From: Hungatella hathewayi WAL-18680
Lineage (GTDB): Bacteria; Bacillota; Clostridia; Lachnospirales; Lachnospiraceae
Assembly: GCF_000235505.1 (NCBI RefSeq)
Contig: NZ_JH379027.1
Span: 1,163,569 to 1,227,568, forward strand
Direction: 5' to 3'
Length of the DNA stretch: 64,000 nt
Below, in pieces: positions 58,038 through 64,000 of the stretch. The notes below the pieces were generated by a model, which saw only the letters and a list, made by a program, of their open reading frames with translations, was not told the DNA's origin and made no database searches. Position 1 is the first letter of the stretch; every line of letters begins with the position of its first letter. The translations under genes and the position numbers were made by a program.

Positions 58038-59363
58038 ATGAAATATTTGATAAGAGGCCTGGCTGCCTGCCTGATCTGGCTCACAGCCAATTGTCCACTG
58101 GTGCAGGCAGTTACCGGATGGAATGTGTGGATCATTCCGCTGCTTTTGCTTTTTTTGTTGATAAATGTAGTTCCATCGCTGGAAAACCGGAGAATGCCTC
58201 TCAGACGGCACCGGATTTGCGCGGATGGGTGCGAGCTGCTGATTCTGTTTCTGATATCCGGGAGCGCATCGGTGATATGGATGATTGGGCTGATTCCCAG
58301 ATTTTTCATGGGGAGTACGGTGGTCTGGCTGCTCAATCTGGCGACAGTTATCGTAGTGGAGGCCATTGTCTTCTGGAATGGAATCATCCGGGTGTACGCC
58401 ACGTCCGCCCAGATTGGACTGAAATGGCGGGTGATCGGGATTTTATGCGGCTGGCTGCCGGTGTTGAATCTGCTTGCATTATGGAAGATTATCGGGATTG
58501 CCTATGAGGAAGCCGGGTTTGAGAGCCATAAAATCCTGCATACGGCTTCCCTGGAGCACGAGGAGCGGTGCAGAACCAGGTATCCGCTGTTGATGGTTCA
58601 TGGAGTGTTCTTCCGTGATTTCAAATACTTTAATTACTGGGGAAGAGTGCCGAAGGAGCTGGAGAAGAACGGGGCCGTGATATATTATGGAAATCATCAG
58701 TCGGCCGCTTCTGTGGTGGACAGCGGGGTGGAGCTGGCGGCCAGGATTCGGCAGATTGTGGAGGAGACCGGCTGTGAGAAGGTGAACATTATCGCCCACT
58801 CCAAGGGCGGTCTTGACTGCCGGTACGCTATCAGCTGTCTGGGTGTGGAGGAGCTGGTGGCGTCGCTGACCACGATTAATACGCCCCACAGAGGCTGTGT
58901 ATTTGCGGACTATCTGTTAAATGTAATGCCGGTGGCGCTGAAGGAGAAAGTGGCGGACGCCTACAATGTGGCATTGAAAAAACTGGGGGATGAAAAGCCG
59001 GATTTTATTGCGGCGGTGTCAGACCTAACAGCTTCCGCCTGTACGGCCTTCAATGAGAAGGTGCCGGATATGGACGGCGTCTACTACCAGAGCGTGGGCT
59101 CCAAATTAAACCGGGCGTCGGACGGACGTTTTCCGCTGAATTTCTCCCACCAGCTGGTGAAATATTTTGACGGGCCCAATGACGGGCTTGTGGCTGAGAG
59201 TTCGTTTCCCTGGGGAGAGAATTTCACATTTCTGACCACACCCGGCAAGAGAGGCATTTCCCATGGGGATATGATTGATTTGAACCGGGAGAATATCCGG
59301 GAGTTCGATGTACGGGAGTTTTATGTAAACTTGGTGAGCGGGTTAAGGGAAAAAGGATTTTAG
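58038..59363 (+). CDS. Membrane-anchored lipase-like alpha/beta hydrolase
   Basis: 441 residues. Four or five hydrophobic segments fill the first ~150 residues (LIRGLAACLIWLTANCPLV through WRVIGILCGWLPVLNLLAL). A lipase domain follows: LLMVHGVFFRDFKYFNYWGRV is the oxyanion region and VNIIAHSKGGLDCRYAIS carries the nucleophile Ser in AHSKGG. NTPHRGCVFADYLLN and FDGPNDGLVAESSFPWG with the Asp and GKRGISHGDMID with the His are also lipase-like. This class resembles triacylglycerol lipase/esterase LipA-like proteins that act at the membrane. Confidence 0.8.
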   Translation: MKYLIRGLAACLIWLTANCPLVQAVTGWNVWIIPLLLLFLLINVVPSLENRRMPLRRHRICADGCELLILFLISGSASVIWMIGLIPRFFMGSTVVWLLNLATVIVVEAIVFWNGIIRVYATSAQIGLKWRVIGILCGWLPVLNLLALWKIIGIAYEEAGFESHKILHTASLEHEERCRTRYPLLMVHGVFFRDFKYFNYWGRVPKELEKNGAVIYYGNHQSAASVVDSGVELAARIRQIVEETGCEKVNIIAHSKGGLDCRYAISCLGVEELVASLTTINTPHRGCVFADYLLNVMPVALKEKVADAYNVALKKLGDEKPDFIAAVSDLTASACTAFNEKVPDMDGVYYQSVGSKLNRASDGRFPLNFSHQLVKYFDGPNDGLVAESSFPWGENFTFLTTPGKRGISHGDMIDLNRENIREFDVREFYVNLVSGLREKGF

Positions 59364-59396
59364 ATGATGGATGGAACGGCGTGCCGGGGCGTATGG

Positions 59397-59416
59397 AAAC
59401 GGCAGGCCGTTTTTTC
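59397..59416 (+). terminator. Short intrinsic terminator after the lipase-like gene
   Basis: AACGG-CAGG-CCGTT (59398-59411) is followed by TTTTTCTG. The stem is short but perfectly paired. Confidence 0.6.
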
Positions 59417-59483
59417 TGTTAATAAAATATTTTAGATTTTTCTGTGATATTTTGTGGGTGTAAAAGATATTACAGGTGAAGGG

Positions 59484-59999
59484 ATGAAATCTGAGATAAA
59501 GGAGCGTTGGGCGGAGATGTTGAGAGAGGAACTGGAGGAGACGGCAGAGCGGTATCGAGACTGCATTTTTGCAATCGCGTATCATTATATGAAAAACAGT
59601 TATGACGCGGACGATATCACACAGAATGTGCTGATAAAATATTACCACAATAAAAAGACGCTGGAATCGGAGGAACACAAGAAAAACTGGCTGATTCGTG
59701 TGACCATCAATGAATGTAAGAAAATGCTGATTTCGCCATGGCGCAGCCGCTCCCAGAATCTGGAGGACTATGCGAATTCTTTGAAATTTGAGGAGAAGGA
59801 ACAGAGCGAGTTGTTTCTGGCGGTGATGGAACTGGCGCAAAAATACCGGGTGGTGGTTCACTTGTATTATTATGAGGATTATTCGACGAAAGAGATTGCG
59901 CAGCTTCTCGGCATCAGGGAGACAGCTGTGAGCACCAGGTTACTGAGGGCCAGGAACATGTTGAAGGAGAAGCTGCAGGAGGTGTGGAATGAAGAGTAA
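59484..59999 (+). CDS. ECF-type RNA polymerase sigma factor
   Basis: 171 residues from ATG 59484 (AGGTGAAGGG upstream). Sigma-2 region: IAYHYMKNSYDADDITQNVLIKYYH. Sigma-4 region: AQKYRVVVHLYYYEDYSTKEIAQLLGIRETAVSTRLLRARNML. No sigma-3 domain, so group IV. The stop overlaps the next gene (11 bases), which encodes a membrane protein likely to be its anti-sigma factor or a co-regulated envelope protein. Confidence 0.92.
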   Translation: MKSEIKERWAEMLREELEETAERYRDCIFAIAYHYMKNSYDADDITQNVLIKYYHNKKTLESEEHKKNWLIRVTINECKKMLISPWRSRSQNLEDYANSLKFEEKEQSELFLAVMELAQKYRVVVHLYYYEDYSTKEIAQLLGIRETAVSTRLLRARNMLKEKLQEVWNEE

Positions 60000-60945
60000 C
60001 AGGGAGTTATATAAGGAAACATTTTCGAAACTGCATGCTTCCGGGCAGCCGGTGGAGCAGCTTGTTTTGGAGAGAAAACGGTATGGTGTCAGGAAGATGC
60101 GAAAGTCGGCAGTGGTATGTCTGGCAGCGCTGGGGATTGTGCTGGCGGCGGCAACGATGACATTTGCGATGACAGGGGCGGGGCCGGTGGAATTTTTTAA
60201 ATCCTTTTTTCAGAATGCGGATAGCCAGGTGTCTGAGACTGTGAAGGGAAGTTATGTGGCGGTGGAAGACCAGAGTGTTGTGTATGGAAATGTGAGGATT
60301 GCGTTTGAAGAGTACAGTTATACGGAAGATACGCTACTGGCGAAGTTTCGGGTGACTCCCATGGAGGAACTGCAGGGGGGAGAGCTGGAGGCATTTGTCC
60401 GCCGCTTAAGATTCATGGCGGATGCGGCAGGCTCTTCTTTCGTGGATATGGAATCTGTGGAAGCTGACAGCGTGGTGATTGCGGTCAGGATGGGACTGGA
60501 CTGGGCAGATGGGGAGGAGGATTTTGCGGTGAATATCATGGTAATGGAGCGGATGGATGGACAGCAGAATCTGGTAGTAACCTTTTCGGTTGAAAAACCG
60601 TCTTCCATGCCCCGCCTGGTGCTTGATACTCCGGAGATACCAAACTGTAAAAAGGTGGTTATTTCCAGCATCAATGTGAAACTGTATTTTGACAGCACAG
60701 TCAGCGAGCTGGAGAACAGCCCGGTACGAACCCTTTCCCTGCGAAAGAAAGACGGCGAACTGCTGACACTATTTGACAAAGGAGATGGGGAACTTGATGA
60801 GATCGTGGAGGAAATATCCTTTGGCTGGACCGAGGGGGAGGATGGCACGATGACCATCGGGTTCTCCAGGGTTTTGGACTTAGAAGATGTGAAAGCGGTT
60901 GTGATAAATGGGGAGGAATATGAGGTACCATTGACTGGCTTGTGA
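59989..60945 (+). CDS. Membrane protein, probable anti-sigma/DUF4179-type partner
   Basis: 318 residues. About 35 cytoplasmic residues, one hydrophobic segment (SAVVCLAALGIVLAAATMTFAM) and a ~260-residue extracytoplasmic beta-rich domain with LDLEDVKAVVINGEEYEVPL at the end. This matches DUF4179/DUF5643-type proteins that commonly sit with ECF sigma factors in Clostridia. The short N-terminus (KETFSKLHASGQPVEQLVLERK) is where sigma could bind. Overlap with the sigma gene indicates coupled translation. Confidence 0.75.
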   Translation: MKSNRELYKETFSKLHASGQPVEQLVLERKRYGVRKMRKSAVVCLAALGIVLAAATMTFAMTGAGPVEFFKSFFQNADSQVSETVKGSYVAVEDQSVVYGNVRIAFEEYSYTEDTLLAKFRVTPMEELQGGELEAFVRRLRFMADAAGSSFVDMESVEADSVVIAVRMGLDWADGEEDFAVNIMVMERMDGQQNLVVTFSVEKPSSMPRLVLDTPEIPNCKKVVISSINVKLYFDSTVSELENSPVRTLSLRKKDGELLTLFDKGDGELDEIVEEISFGWTEGEDGTMTIGFSRVLDLEDVKAVVINGEEYEVPLTGL

Positions 60946-61025
60946 AAATGTGATATACAGGATGGGAGAATATGATTCAGAAATAGAATGATCAAAAGAA
61001 AAAGGTTTACTGGAGGATGACAGAT

Positions 61026-61685
61026 ATGGCAACGGGAATTATGCAGCCGTGGATGCCGCCGCAGTTGGAGGAGCTGGCGGGTGGAGTGGAAGTGTTGATG
61101 GAGTATAAGGAGCGGGAAGAGCGGCTGGAGGAGAAGCATATTGTGAAACTGGATGTGCTGGAGGAGGATTTGGAGGGGCTGTGTGTCTCGAAGGTGTTGT
61201 TTGAGAACTGCAGTTTTCAAGACTGCTCTTTTACCAAGGCGGAATTCACGGATGTTATCTTTCAGTCCTGCGATTTTTCCAACAGCAATTTCAGCGACGG
61301 GTATTTCAACCGCTGCCGTTTCCTCTCCTCCAAGGGGCTGGGAGCCAGATTCTGCGGGAGTGTGATTCAAAATGTGGTCATCAAGGACTGCAACTTAAAC
61401 TATGTCAATTTCGATTCCTCCAAGCTGGAGAAAATCAGAATTGAGGAAACCCAGATGACAGGTGGCAACATTTCCCAGTGTAAATGTAAGGCCATCACCT
61501 GGACCAACGTAATACTTGAGAGCGCCAGCTTTTTCAAAACCCCCCTTCGCGGAATGGATTTTACCACCTGTAATTTAAGCGGCCTGTCTCTGTCCGATGA
61601 ACTGACGGAGTTAAAGGGGGCCGTAGTTGATTTGTATCAGGCGGCGGAGCTGGCGAAGCGGCTGGGGCTGGTGATTAAGTCTTAA
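61026..61685 (+). CDS. Pentapeptide-repeat protein
   Basis: 219 residues from ATG 61026; ATG 61017 sits too close to GGAGG. A ~55-residue Glu-rich helical N-terminus is followed by pentapeptide repeats with the A/C(D/N)LxX pattern: LFENCSFQDCSFTKAEFTD, SCDFSNSNFSD, CRFLSSKGLGARFCG and later DFTTCNLSGLSL. It should fold as a right-handed quadrilateral beta helix. Such proteins can mimic DNA or scaffold; function is unknown. The gene stands before a strong terminator and the spoIIIA operon. Confidence 0.85.
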   Translation: MATGIMQPWMPPQLEELAGGVEVLMEYKEREERLEEKHIVKLDVLEEDLEGLCVSKVLFENCSFQDCSFTKAEFTDVIFQSCDFSNSNFSDGYFNRCRFLSSKGLGARFCGSVIQNVVIKDCNLNYVNFDSSKLEKIRIEETQMTGGNISQCKCKAITWTNVILESASFFKTPLRGMDFTTCNLSGLSLSDELTELKGAVVDLYQAAELAKRLGLVIKS

Positions 61686-61708
61686 CCTATGGATATTATA
61701 AAATATGG

Positions 61709-61752
61709 AGCGCCGGAAGAGGTAACATGTCTCTCCCGGCGCTCTTTTTTTG
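61709..61752 (+). terminator. Intrinsic terminator before the spoIIIA operon
   Basis: GAGCGCCGG (61709-61717) and AGAG pair with TCTCT and CCGGCGCTC (61737-61745), followed by seven T residues. Confidence 0.88.
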
Positions 61753-61790
61753 TGTCTGGAAATGCACCCGTCCAAAAAGAAAAATTAAAT

Positions 61791-61821
61791 GGTATTTTTA
61801 GGATAAGCCTCTACATATATT
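61791..61821 (+). promoter_or_regulatory. Candidate sigma-E promoter of the spoIIIA operon
   Basis: GGTATTTT (61791-61798) and CATATATT (61814-61821), 15 bases apart, resemble the mother-cell sigma-E -35/-10 elements. They lie 24 bases upstream of spoIIIAA, the position expected for this sigma-E-controlled operon. Confidence 0.55.
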
Positions 61822-61845
61822 GGAGAAAGAAGAGGAGGCGGGGAT

Positions 61846-62808
61846 ATGGAGAAGAAAGACGAGCTGGTGAAGATATTTTCAAAGGCAATCCGAAATGTGC
61901 TGGGGCGGCTGGATGTGGACTTTGAGGACGTGCAGGAGATTCGTCTGAGAGTGCTGGCGCCGCTTCTTGTGATTTATAAGAATACAGAGTATTACCTGAC
62001 TCACAGCGGACGGCTCAGCGGGAAAGCGGAGGACGCTTATGTGGTGTCGCGGGAGGAAGTGCGGGAGACCATGGAGTATATCAGTCACTACTCCCTCTAC
62101 GCTTATGAGGAGGAAATGAAGCAGGGCTTTATCACCATCCAGGGCGGGCACCGGATTGGAATTGCGGGGAAGACCATTGTGGACGACAAGGGAATCCGCT
62201 CCATGAAGTACGTGTCCTTCATCAATGTCCGCCTGTCCCACCAGGTGAAGGGCTGTGCCTCGGCGGTGCTGCCCTATCTGTATCATGGCGGAGACATTTT
62301 CCATACGCTGGTGATCTCGCCGCCGAGATGCGGGAAAACGACGCTGCTGCGGGACATGATCCGCCAGATATCCAACGGCACCGGAAAGGAGCCGGGGATG
62401 ACGGTGGGGGTGATTGACGAGCGCTCGGAAATCGGGGCCTGCTATCAGGGGGTGCCACAGAATGAACTGGGTATCCGGACCGATATTCTGGACTGCTGTC
62501 CCAAAGCCAGAGGCATGATGATGCTGATACGGACCATGTCGCCGCGGGTGATTGCGGTGGACGAGATTGGAAGCCGGGAGGATTTGGAGGCCATGGAGTA
62601 TGTGATGAACTGCGGCTGCAAGCTGATTGCCACGGTTCACGGTAATTCCGTGGAGGACATCAAACAGAAGCCGGTCCTTCGAAAACTGGTGCAGGAGCGG
62701 ATATTTGAGCGGTACATCGTGCTGGACAATAAGGGGAAAATCGGACATGTGGCCCAGATTTATGATTCCAGGGGAACCCAGCTGTACCACCCGGAGGGCT
62801 GTCTATGA
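61846..62808 (+). CDS. spoIIIAA: Stage III sporulation protein AA, secretion-type ATPase
   Basis: 320 residues. Walker A SPPRCGKTTLLRDM, Walker B VIAVDEIGSREDLEAMEY and the conserved C-terminal GHVAQIYDSRG identify SpoIIIAA, the ATPase of the mother-cell SpoIIIA-SpoIIQ feeding-tube complex. AGGAGG precedes the ATG. The stop overlaps spoIIIAB by 4 bases. The operon order matches other spore formers. Confidence 0.95.
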   Translation: MEKKDELVKIFSKAIRNVLGRLDVDFEDVQEIRLRVLAPLLVIYKNTEYYLTHSGRLSGKAEDAYVVSREEVRETMEYISHYSLYAYEEEMKQGFITIQGGHRIGIAGKTIVDDKGIRSMKYVSFINVRLSHQVKGCASAVLPYLYHGGDIFHTLVISPPRCGKTTLLRDMIRQISNGTGKEPGMTVGVIDERSEIGACYQGVPQNELGIRTDILDCCPKARGMMMLIRTMSPRVIAVDEIGSREDLEAMEYVMNCGCKLIATVHGNSVEDIKQKPVLRKLVQERIFERYIVLDNKGKIGHVAQIYDSRGTQLYHPEGCL

Positions 62809-63326
62809 TTGTGAAAATCATTGGCGGCATCTGCGTGATTGCGGCCACAAGCGGTCTGGGATTCTGGATGGCGGGGCAGTGGAAGGCCCATTTATTGGCG
62901 GTGGAACAGCTGCGGCGGATGATATTTATGCTGAAAGGCGAAATCATTTACGCCAACGCGCCGTTGGAGGAAGCATTTTACCATGTGGGGCGAAAGAATG
63001 ATGGAGCGTTGGGGCGCTTTTTCGTGGCTGTCGCCAGACGAATCGAGATGCAGCAGGGGGAAGCCTTCTACGCCATGTGGAAGGAAGAGATAGACAAGCT
63101 GGGAAATGATTCCGGCCTGACAGGTAAGGACAGGCAGGAACTGGCCGGCTTCGGGGAGCACTTAGGGTATCTGGACTGCGACATGCAGGAGAGAACCATC
63201 CTGCTGTATTTGGAGCAGCTGGATATCGCCATTGATTATCTGCGGGAGCACCAGAGGGAGAAGAGCCATCTCTATACCAGCCTTGGGATTATGGCGGGGC
63301 TGTTTTTGGTGATTGTATTGTGTTAA
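62805..63326 (+). CDS. spoIIIAB: Stage III sporulation protein AB
   Basis: 173 residues. One N-terminal hydrophobic segment (IVKIIGGICVIAATSGLGFWMA) and one at the C-terminus (GIMAGLFLVIVLC) flank helices with MIFMLKGEIIYANAPLEEAF, the SpoIIIAB pattern related to type II secretion GspF. It is expected in the mother-cell membrane facing the forespore. It starts within the spoIIIAA stop codon. Confidence 0.93.
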   Translation: MIVKIIGGICVIAATSGLGFWMAGQWKAHLLAVEQLRRMIFMLKGEIIYANAPLEEAFYHVGRKNDGALGRFFVAVARRIEMQQGEAFYAMWKEEIDKLGNDSGLTGKDRQELAGFGEHLGYLDCDMQERTILLYLEQLDIAIDYLREHQREKSHLYTSLGIMAGLFLVIVLC

Positions 63327-63338
63327 GAGGAGGAAGGC

Positions 63339-63533
63339 ATGGGTGTCAATTTAATCTTTAAGATAGCGGCGGTGGGGATACTGGTCTCCGTCATCTGCCA
63401 GGTGTTAAAGCACAGCGGGAGGGAGGAGCAGGCGTTCCTGACCAGTCTGGCAGGGTTGATTCTGGTGCTGTTCTGGATGGTGCCCTATATCTATGATTTG
63501 TTTGAGACGATTAAAAATCTGTTTGCATTGTAG
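63339..63533 (+). CDS. spoIIIAC: Stage III sporulation protein AC
   Basis: 64 residues, two hydrophobic segments (FKIAAVGILVSVICQVL and TSLAGLILVLFWMVPYI), the correct size and order for SpoIIIAC. AGGAGGAAGG precedes the ATG. It lies 12 bases after spoIIIAB and 11 before spoIIIAD. Confidence 0.93.
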   Translation: MGVNLIFKIAAVGILVSVICQVLKHSGREEQAFLTSLAGLILVLFWMVPYIYDLFETIKNLFAL

Positions 63534-63544
63534 GAGTGATTAGC

Positions 63545-63931
63545 ATGACTGTCGTAACCATATCAATTATCGGTCTGGTGGCGGTGCTTCTGGCCGTCCA
63601 GCTGAAGGGGGTAAAGGGGGAGTATGGAGTTTATCTGGTGGTCAGCGCCGGTTTCCTGATTTTCTTTTACGGGGTGAGTAAGCTGGAGACCATCCTGGAC
63701 ACCATGGAGAAGGTGCAGGGATATATCAAGATTAACAGCGTGTACCTGGGAACTCTGATGAAAATGATTGGGATTACCTACATTGCGGAGTTTGCCTCCG
63801 GGGTGTGCAAGGATGCCGGGTACGGCTCTGTGGGGACGCAGATTGAAATCTTTGGAAAACTGTCCATACTGGCGGTGAGCATGCCCATCCTGCTGGCTTT
63901 GATGGAGACGCTCCAGGTGTTTCTGTCATGA
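63545..63931 (+). CDS. spoIIIAD: Stage III sporulation protein AD
   Basis: 128 residues from ATG 63545 (AGGAG upstream; an earlier GTG is less likely). Four hydrophobic segments include TVVTISIIGLVAVLLAVQ, and KMIGITYIAEFASGVCKDAGYGSVGTQIEIFGK is the conserved SpoIIIAD core. The stop overlaps spoIIIAE by 4 bases (ATGA). Confidence 0.93.
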   Translation: MTVVTISIIGLVAVLLAVQLKGVKGEYGVYLVVSAGFLIFFYGVSKLETILDTMEKVQGYIKINSVYLGTLMKMIGITYIAEFASGVCKDAGYGSVGTQIEIFGKLSILAVSMPILLALMETLQVFLS

Positions 63932-64000
63932 GTGGGCGGGGATTATACGAAAATGTGCTGTTTGGGGCCGGGATTTGGCTTGGAGTGATCATGCTTTTGG
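63928..64000 (+). CDS. spoIIIAE: Stage III sporulation protein AE, N-terminal fragment
   Basis: The reading frame opens with ATG 63928 inside the spoIIIAD stop and runs to the end of the window. A hydrophobic stretch (ENVLFGAGIWLGVIMLL) begins, as expected of the SpoIIIAE signal sequence. The identity rests on operon order. Confidence 0.75.
   Translation, partial: MSGRGLYENVLFGAGIWLGVIMLL

Overview
The window reads as a chromosomal segment of a spore-forming, anaerobic, moderate-GC Firmicute, most likely a gut Lachnospiraceae (Enterocloster/Hungatella/Lachnoclostridium type). The reasons are a spoIIIA sporulation operon at the right edge, AGGAGG ribosome-binding sites almost everywhere with several TTG/GTG starts, anaerobic sulfite reductase, many carbohydrate ABC and glycosidase genes, and families typical of that group (DUF6323/DUF6179, CD3324, DUF6320-type). 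The species is inferred, not proven.

Layout. 0-7.7 kb: tail of a YjbR-like gene, an MscS channel followed by a duplicated MORN-like membrane protein, a MATE exporter behind a two-hairpin leader, a DUF6323/DUF6179-type pair, and asnB. 7.8-14.8 kb: a putative anion transporter and an AraC regulator on the minus strand, divergent from a ribose-type ABC importer (permease, ATPase, binding lipoprotein) ending in an esterase; the permease start appears frameshifted. 14.9-16.5 kb: a one-carbon pair, fchA-folD, in which FolD has lost the lysine and glutamine of the cyclohydrolase site, so the labour seems split. 16.6-25.9 kb: a GntR-controlled glycoside operon (binding lipoprotein, two permeases, GH2 beta-mannosidase-like, GH1 beta-glucosidase, hydroxyacid dehydrogenase) with no ATPase of its own and a six-copy 20-bp tandem repeat at the GH2 stop codon.

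26-34 kb: a row of perfect hairpins and a second MATE gene, then a LacI-controlled cluster of ADP-ribosylglycohydrolase-like enzyme, APC permease, esterase and PfkB kinase that looks like an uptake-and-cleavage route for an N-glycosidic compound. 33.9-34.7 kb: thiT under a TPP riboswitch whose expression hairpin contains the Shine-Dalgarno sequence and is followed by a U-tract. 35.3-40.7 kb: a minus-strand cassette of sulfatase, Crp/Fnr regulator, GPH symporter, esterase and a DeoD-like phosphorylase with altered active-site residues.

40.8-46.3 kb: ComEA-like lipoprotein, a response regulator with no kinase beside it, GNAT, a condensation-like acyltransferase fused to a membrane domain, an HSL-type hydrolase and rlmH. 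46.4-51.6 kb is an AT-richer accessory stretch: XRE-like regulator, a small protein with a broken DUF4160 gene, a J-like protein lacking HPD, an IS200-type element with a hairpin-rich tail, and an XRE regulator divergent from a secreted cell-wall-binding protein. 51.6-55.6 kb: LysR regulator and asrABC. 55.7-61.7 kb: an unrecognised protein with an internal duplication, CD3324 and DUF1062 proteins, a lipase-like membrane protein, an ECF sigma factor with a membrane partner, and a pentapeptide-repeat protein. 61.8 kb to the end: spoIIIAA-AD and the start of spoIIIAE.

No rRNA, tRNA, CRISPR array or prophage was seen.
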